Assembly: GCA_031763025.1 (NCBI GenBank)
Contig: JASSKH010000030.1
Location: forward strand, 1,929,197-1,993,196
Length of the DNA: 64,000 bases
Direction of reading: 5' to 3'
Source of the DNA: Macrocystis pyrifera
Taxonomy: Eukaryota > Sar > Phaeophyceae > Laminariales > Laminariaceae
In this document: positions 57,986 through 64,000 of the stretch, piece by piece
How positions within the stretch are numbered: position 1 is the first letter of the stretch
How the letters are laid out: each line of letters opens with the position of its first letter
The notes under the pieces: generated by a model
Told to the model about the DNA's origin: nothing
What the model saw: only the letters and a program-made list of their open reading frames with translations
Database searches by the model: none
Translations under genes and position numbers: made by a program

Positions 57986-58215
57986 TACCGTACAAGACGC
58001 AAGATAACACACCCTCCCCCTCGACGATTTTCGAAGCTAGATTTCTCGACAACGGGGAGGGCCTACTGAGTACGACGAGCGATGCGTCTATGCAGCCTTC
58101 TCGACGAAATATTTCCAACGCCACCATTTTCGTTGTGTATGTCCCGCAAGTTTTGAAGGAAACCTACTTTGAAAATCGTCCCAGGGGGTATGTTATCTTG
58201 CGTGTTATACGGTAC
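57985..58215 (+). repeat. Dispersed repeat with ATAACACACCCTCCCCCTCG
   Basis: Relative of 25062 and 31726: GACAACGGGGAGGGCCTACT, CGACGAAATATTTCCAACGC, and end motif TTATCTTGCGTGTTATACGG. Confidence 0.65.
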
Positions 58216-58220
58216 AGACA

Positions 58221-59352
58221 TCTCACTCTCTGAGCGTGCTCGGTTGGTACACCCCTGGCCTCTCAGAGCTCCCACTTGGACACCGCCTCCATTGATAACT
58301 TGCCGGACCTTTCCAGCGGTTCTTTTGTCTTCTCGATTTTTTTTTCCACTTTCAGTTCTTTTTCCGTTTTTCTTCTGCCGTTTCGTGTGCGTGCGTGTAC
58401 TCAGAGCACGGCACCGCGGGCGAGCCCGGCGCCGTCGCGGGGTGTCAGCGGGTGCTGGCGGGTAGAGAGGGGGTTGCAAGGAGCGCTGTCGCCGTTTTCG
58501 TGCCTAGGCGGTGCGTGTGCCTCGAGACACGAGGGAAGCATGAATGGGCTCTGTCTGGCCTCCTGGTGTGGCTCCGGTTGTACTTGGTACGAGTCTATAA
58601 GGATCGTTTTGGTATGCAAAATATAATTCAAGCATGGCTTATTTTTGCGACCAAGCTGAAGTTCAAAGAGAGAGCTGCGCAGTCTGAGCACCAGCATCGT
58701 CGAGCTGGCGAACGAGATCCGCGGTGAGCACCGGGCTTCACGCGAGGCGGGCGACGGGGCTCACTGTGGCAGAGAGGGAAGAAACTTTACCCGGACCGAA
58801 TCGGTGGCGAAGTGGTCGCCAGAGGGGCGGGCGGCGTACGAGGCTGAGAGAACTCTACTGTTCCATTTTTTTTCTTATTTGACCGGTATAAAGTGTTCCA
58901 ATCAGGCAGGAAATTATTACACGAGAGGGGACGGGGATGTTTTTTCTTTCCGAATTTTTCGGTATTCATTTTCATTGTTTTCGCGGTGCTGCTGTGCCGT
59001 GCTGTGCTTTCTCTTTCGTACATACGAGTACAGACATACACCATATCAAAAAAAGAAAATAAGAGTACCCTACCTGGGGTATGTACGTACGTACGATATG
59101 TGAGCGAACGTAGCGGGCGGAACCGCCCGCGACGCGAAGCGTATGTGGCGTCCGAGCTGTTTTCTCCTGAATGGAGCATGGCGGCGGGACTCTGGGCATT
59201 ATCAAGTCGCCAGTTTGCAACTACAACAATCATAAAAAAACTATATTCAATCATCGACCTCTGTCCGCTTCGCATAATTTGATGTACTTTTTCCTTCCTT
59301 GAGCGAGCGTAGCGGGCGGCGTAGGCCGCCCGCGGAGTGAAACGCCTTGTAC
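58221..59352. repeat. Right 1.13-kb inverted terminal repeat
   Basis: Reverse complement of 53763-54901. It ends GCGGAGTGAAACGCCTTGTA. Confidence 0.9.
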
Positions 59353-59359
59353 GTACATA

Positions 59360-59830
59360 CCCACACCACCGACGGTCCGATGCTTACTCATGCTTTGGGT
59401 TATGTTTGTTGACCCCCGGCCCTTGCTGCAACGCTATGTAGCGAAAAACAACCCGCCGATCCACTCAAACCACCCATACCCCCAGTACATTTCATCTTGA
59501 ACTAATCCGCCCACTTACCCACCGACGTTCCGATGCTTACTGCTGTACTATTAATAGTGATACGACAGCTGCCACGCCAGCGGGGCCGGGGTACGTTTTA
59601 TCCCCACACCACGGACGTTCCGATGCTTACTCATGCTTGGGTTGTGCTTGCTGACCACAACCCCATGCTGCAACGCTATGTGGCGAAAACCCAACTCGCA
59701 AATCCACCCAAATCGCCAACACCCCCAACCCGCCCACTATTCCACCGACGTTCCGATGGTTCTTGCTGTACTATTAATAGTGGTACGACCGCTGCTGCGC
59801 CACGTTCCGATGCTTCCTGTTGTACCAGTG
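59360..59830. repeat. Two ~230-bp satellite units
   Basis: Unit starts at about 59370 and 59605 (CCACACCAC.GACGGTCCGAT). Each ends in GCTGTACTATTAATAGTG.TACGAC. The unit inside the element at 57715 lacks the TTAATA. Confidence 0.82.
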
Positions 59831-59899
59831 GTGTTCGTATGAATTTCTATTTATAAGCCCTCGCACGACTGTGATGGTTTCCGATTAATTGCCCGTCTC

Positions 59900-60720
59900 C
59901 TGGCTTCTTGTCTTTGCTATTGTGGGTCTTGCAGGAGTCGTCGTCGCAAATGTGTACCCTGCTCTCCCATCTTCAAGGCGTCTCTTGTCTTGGCGTGTGA
60001 CCGTCCTCTGGGCGTGGTTGACGGGAGTACTTTCACTGTGATGGGGGGAAGGCTCGCCGGCGTCCTGCCGTCACGGACACCGCCACCCCGTTCGAGTGCT
60101 ACAATTTCGACCGCTCAGCTGCCTTTGACCTGTCGGGTCAGGGTCAGACTGAGTTCTGCTTCTTCGAATAGTGCTTCTATGAGCAGAGGGCGGACGTCGT
60201 CCGCCCCCGCTGTTCTGTTCTTACAACAGAACAGGTCGCGCGTGCGCACGTCATCTACGTATCGGAGCGCAAGTGCGAGCGTTGGTTCGCGAAAGAGGGC
60301 ATACAGTACGGTAGGGTCTTCCGCTAGCGCGAGCGTTGGTTTGCCAAACAGCGCAAACTGCACGGTGGGGTTGCCCGCAAGCGCAGATGTATCCGCGAGA
60401 GCGGGGGTCGGCCGCGAGCGCGATTTCGGTTTCGGTCGCGAGCGCGAAGCCGACGACTTCACCGGCTGGCGCGAAAGACGGTGGTTCGATCGAGGGCGCA
60501 GGGTCTCTCGTGAACGCGGTTGCAACCCCGACCGCTAGGGGCCCTTGTGTCCGAGGGGGTGAGAGGGAAAACAACCCCGCGTGGTTTAGATGCAGCGCGT
60601 TTCTAATCGGATTCGTTTTGCCCAATCTGCCTCTCTGCATCGGCATTGGGTTCGGTGTAGCAAACGTGCAACAGCATCTTTATTTTTGATTGGGTTGGGT
60701 TGGGTTGCGTTGCATTGCGT
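59900..60720. other. GC-rich stretch with overlapping open frames, no gene called
   Basis: Open frames of 117-182 codons overlap on both strands (59990-60538 and 60336-60689 plus; 60115-60525 and 60251-60646 minus). All derive from a GCGAGCG-rich degenerate repeat at 60270-60450. None shows a domain. Confidence 0.5.
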
Positions 60721-60795
60721 TAGGGGCCGTGGTGCCCGGGGGGGTTAGAGTAAACGGCCCCACGTAGAATAGATGCAGCGCTTTTCTACGCCAGT
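60533..60795. repeat. Direct repeat of ~70 bp, GGGGCC..GTG..CCGGGGGG
   Basis: 60533-60605 and 60721-60795 share TAGGGGCC, GAGGGGGT.AGAG, CCC.CGTGG and AGATGCAGCGC.TTTCTA. Confidence 0.7.
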
Positions 60796-61624
60796 GACGG
60801 TGTCGTGTGTTTTGACTCTTCCCATAGCGTGCCACAGCACCTAACCTTTCGATCGGCTCGTGATCTTTCTTTCCCTGTGTTAGGCAATTTTATGTAATAG
60901 ATTTCGAGCATTTATACGAGAGTAGTGCCGACCGTCGTGTCCTTCTTCGACGAGTCTACTCTCCGCGCTGCTGTATCATTCAGGTTTAATCAATACAGCA
61001 ACACCAAAATCTACGAATATACTACCAGGTAAATGGCAACACCTACGGAACAGCAGGGCAACGATTGCCCTGCTCTACAGTTACTGTAATACTTATAGTA
61101 TTTTTCGATCCCTAACATGAAAGCATCTGCTTGTTCATGCAGTCCGAAGATGAAAAATTCGACCTGCAAAAATCGACTTGAGAATCCGATGACCCAAGTC
61201 ATCAGATTTTGGCCCACCAAATCCGACGACCTGGGCCATCCGTTTTTCAAATCGAAAAATGACATGTTTCTAAATTCAAGGTGTTATCCGCGACAGCAAG
61301 CAGCAGCAGAACGATCAATGGGTTGGATGGTGACGCAGCTAGATAGCGACGTCGCTTCGCACCTAGCGCGCAGTCGGCGGGCGGCGCGTCTCTCCATGAC
61401 CAGACTACAGTCGACTGGCGCGGGCTCGGGCCTAGAGACCAAGAGAAGCGCGCTCTGCGCGCACCTCTCCGTGGATACATACTCGTAGACTACAGCAGCA
61501 GTCATTCACATTGCGAAATACAAAATACGAGGACAGGTTGACTCTATGTGGCGCACTCGGCACGTCTCTTCATCGCTAGACCAGAGACAGTCAGCGTGGG
61601 CTCGAACGCTTGGGTCCTACGCGC

Positions 61625-61875
61625 AGAGGCGTTCTACGATAGAGGTCCACCCTAAATTTTCTGGGGCTGCTCACTTGCTCCATGCCTCACCCGAAAGCTG
61701 ACTTCAGCAAAAATCGAATTGCGTCCCGATGAACAATCCCATGGCCCAAGTATACAAAAACTTCGTTTTTCGAAACAAGATTGGCACTGCGACGATTTTG
61801 GATTAGACGGCGGCCCTGTCATTCAGAAAATATTCAATGGAAATGTGCTACCTCTATCGCAGAGCGCGTCACAAA
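61625..61875. mobile_element. ACGATAGAG-type TIR repeat, second copy
   Basis: Inverted relative of 22064-22415: GCGTTCTACGATAGAGGT to ACCTCTATCGCAGAGCGCG, with GAAAGCTGACTTCAGCAAAA and CGTTTTTCGAAACAAGATTG inside. It lacks the hairpin repeat present in the 22064 copy. Confidence 0.65.
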
Positions 61876-62319
61876 TGAGTGACCCACCTGGCGCGTCTCT
61901 TCGCGGCGCCAGACCACGACAACAGCAGATGGTCTCGGCGTTTTTGCCCGGATCTCTAAACAGAGACATACAAATCCGATTTTTCCGCATGGGAGGACTG
62001 TTTCGTTTTGCGAACTGCACAGCTAAAAATGCGATCGGGTCAAAATCTGAACCGCACAGGAAACTACTATAATTTTTTTGGGATCCGTCCTCCTCCGGCA
62101 TGGGATGTGCGTGCGTTCCCCTGCCTGCTCCTTCAACTTGCATATTGTACGGCATTAATATCGGTAAGGCTTTCGTCGACCTCCCTGGACGTTGCACCCG
62201 GTCGTGTGTTGAAAAGGTTTTGAGTCATTTTTGCTCAAAGAACCTTAATCCAGTCAACACAATCTAGACCTGAACTACTCGCTTAGCAGACGCGGGGACA
62301 CGGGGACACGGGGACATGC

Positions 62320-62600
62320 CCGCGTACATACATCCACGCCTTAAACACAGCAGTTCTTCGCGCTTCAGCGTACTGCTCAGGGAACTCCTCTTCAATATAA
62401 ACTCCGCTCCGGACATCCTCGGGTGGGCTGCGTTGTTGTACCCCCCCGCGCGGATCACTATAAAAAAATAGAGCAGTGTTGGACGATTGGAAGTGGCTTC
62501 GATAAAACAACCCCCGAAATGATGGTACCGCTTGTTTTTGGAACGTGTGAAGCGAAGCCCATGGCCCAGCGATGCCTGCTGGAATTACACACCGCTGTGC
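62320..62600 (-). pseudogene. Possible LINE (L1-like) ORF1 remnant
   Basis: In one minus frame over 62320-62440 the peptide GVYIEEEFPEQYAEARRTAV then FKAW resembles the conserved 'Y(I/V)NEDFP....R..RR.L' segment of L1-like ORF1 RNA-binding domains. In another frame just upstream (62555-62470), HRWAMGF then PKTSGTIISGV could be the HR....PR.IIV.F region. If so the copy is frameshifted near 62460. No endonuclease or reverse transcriptase follows. Confidence 0.3.
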
Positions 62601-63049
62601 TGCACCTGCCTGGGCCAACTATTGACGGCTTGCAACACAACCGGCCCGAGAAGGATGCTGAGGCTTTTGCGCATCCACGAAACCTGTCAGGGCTGCTAGC
62701 TTTCGTGCCGTTGGAGTTGAGAGCGGTGTGCAAACGAGGGGGGGAAAGTTACGGCAAGCTGGCGGGACAGGATACGTTTTTTACGCAAGGGGATTCGTTG
62801 AAAATATGCATACACCCCATGTCGCCCGCATACGGCCCCCGACATGAAAATATATATATATATATATTTTCTCTGAGAAACCAAGAAGAGCGAGGCCTCG
62901 CGTTTTTCGTATACGCACGCACCCACGCGCGCCTTATTGTTACACCTCAAGCCACATACTCGTGCCCGTGCGAATCGACCTCCTCGTACTCTGCCCAGCT
63001 GCCACGGCAGTATATGACGCACATGTGTAAATAAGTACATTACTCTTCT

Positions 63050-63880
63050 GACACCACTGCTCTGTCCGGAAATGTAAGGAACTTTTGAGTGTTGAAATCA
63101 ATACCCAAGCGGTCCTTACAATTTCGTCCAGAGTGGTACACCGGCGTCTGTACCTGCTAAAGTGCGTGGTGTAGACGCTGTTCGCGAGGGTTGCGCGTTA
63201 CCAGCAACGGCGCACCGTTGAAGGGAGGCCAGGAACCTGAAGACAGTAATAGTGACAGAACGCTCACGGCCGTAATACGTGTCGGTGTGTATATACAGTA
63301 GTGTAGCAGCACGCGCCGGGTTTTGAGCAAGGTTTCGCTGCTGTGAAAATGTTTTTACTCTTGGGTTTCTATATTTTACAGGCGTTTGTGGTGCAGGAAA
63401 CACGCTGGCCGGTATGTGGCGGCACGCACATCTCTGGCTGATGGACTGTTGGCTTTTATTATTTTTCGGCCAGTTCTTGATTGATCCTCTTGACGGCATT
63501 TGTGTTTCCGTGCGGAGGACCGGGCGGGAGAGCGCACTTGATTTCTTTGGGTCGGGCCTTTTCGCGCGTACACAGCTGGCCATGGCGTTGTCCCGAGCCG
63601 TCGCGCGTGACACGCACATTGCGCGCTATCTTCGTGCTTCCCCAACCTACATACCGGTGGTTGATCCTCGTGGCGAACTCAAACAAGGACCCTTCTTGAC
63701 CTTTTCAAATATCATATAGGCGCAATTTCTAGTTTCAGAAAACTTAATGTATATCCGTATCGTTTTTGCGCGTTTTTACTCGAATGGTGACATCATTTTT
63801 TCTGTTCGTTCTTTTTTTTTTTTTTTTTTCGTCGATTCGTGACAAAACAGTTTTCGTAAATCGTCTTACTGACCCTGGTA
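63050..63880. other. No supported gene
   Basis: Overlapping frames (63414-63719 plus; 63116-63619 and 63459-63686 minus) have plausible composition but no motif or splice pattern I can defend. A T run is at 63811-63829. Confidence 0.4.
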
Positions 63881-63881
63881 C

Positions 63882-63990
63882 TATTACGGGGGACGATAGT
63901 CAGTAGGACCAAATGATGTTAGTAAAAAAAAGGTAAATATATAGGTTTTTATGCATACCATAGGTCCTATTAACTATGGACCCCCGTGAT
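63882..63990 (-). mobile_element. MITE, TTACGGGGG family
   Basis: Left end TTACGGGGGACGATAGTCAG and right end CTATGGACCCCCGTGATA. The two TIRs belong to different subtypes. Confidence 0.87.
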
Positions 63991-64000
63991 AACAGCCACC

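Larger units (their letters stand above)
53763..59352. mobile_element. 5.6-kb element or duplication with 1.13-kb inverted ends
   Basis: Two long inverted arms flank a 3.3-kb core with one protein-coding stretch and satellite-like repeats. The outer junctions read GTAC|AAGGCG and CGCCTT|GTAC, compatible with a TA or GTAC target duplication. Long TIRs of this kind occur in several DNA transposon superfamilies. No transposase motif is visible, so the class is open. A segmental inverted duplication cannot be excluded. Confidence 0.6.

Noticed and set aside
63459-63686. Minus-strand frame ending AVKRINQELAEK, like the start of a ubiquitin-conjugating enzyme
   Set aside because: The similarity covers about nine residues, the frame stops at once, and there is no start codon or splice donor in the right place.

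Overview
The window is nuclear DNA of a photosynthetic eukaryote with a secondary, red-lineage plastid, most probably a stramenopile (heterokont) alga. The main evidence is the one gene that can be read completely. It is a plant-type 5-enolpyruvylshikimate-3-phosphate synthase (EPSPS) whose precursor starts with a hydrophobic signal peptide followed by an alanine-phenylalanine cleavage site (CAFVAAP). That is the bipartite plastid presequence typical of heterokont, cryptophyte and related algae. Large spliceosomal introns, tRNA-derived SINE-like repeats, MITEs, microsatellites and TTAGGG-type repeats also point to a repeat-rich nuclear genome. I cannot name the species.

Layout. Positions 1-17825 hold no gene I recognise; they contain MITEs, SINE-like and other dispersed repeats, a (ACT)89 microsatellite, a 13-bp minisatellite and a 1.3-kb terminal-inverted-repeat (TIR) element. 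The EPSPS gene runs on the minus strand from 52283 down to 17826: 11 exons, 1,569 coding bases for 522 residues, and 32.9 kb of intron. All ten introns are GT-AG and together they hold most of the window's repeats. A candidate divergent gene starts on the plus strand at 52499. It shares a 215-bp intergenic region with EPSPS that carries a palindromic TATA box. From 53763 to 59352 lies a 5.6-kb structure with 1.13-kb inverted ends that encloses an unidentified, apparently decayed protein-coding stretch. The remainder to 64000 holds satellites, an EPSPS-unrelated TIR repeat, a possible LINE ORF1 remnant and one more MITE.

Repeat biology is the second theme. One MITE family of about 110 bp (ends TTACGGGGG, TA target duplication) has roughly 28 copies. 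It is nested inside a second, hairpin-like 100-bp repeat, and one copy is itself split by a 1,078-bp TIR element. Scattered through the window are many short palindromic insertions flanked by TA: TATTAATA, which matches the last two bases of each MITE end, and TACC(A/T)GGTA. Paired repeat copies with and without these insertions suggest they are excision footprints. One TATTAATA lies in frame inside the EPSPS presequence, and the EPSPS stop codon lies inside a minisatellite unit.

No reverse transcriptase, integrase, capsid gene, rRNA, intact tRNA or CRISPR array was recognised.
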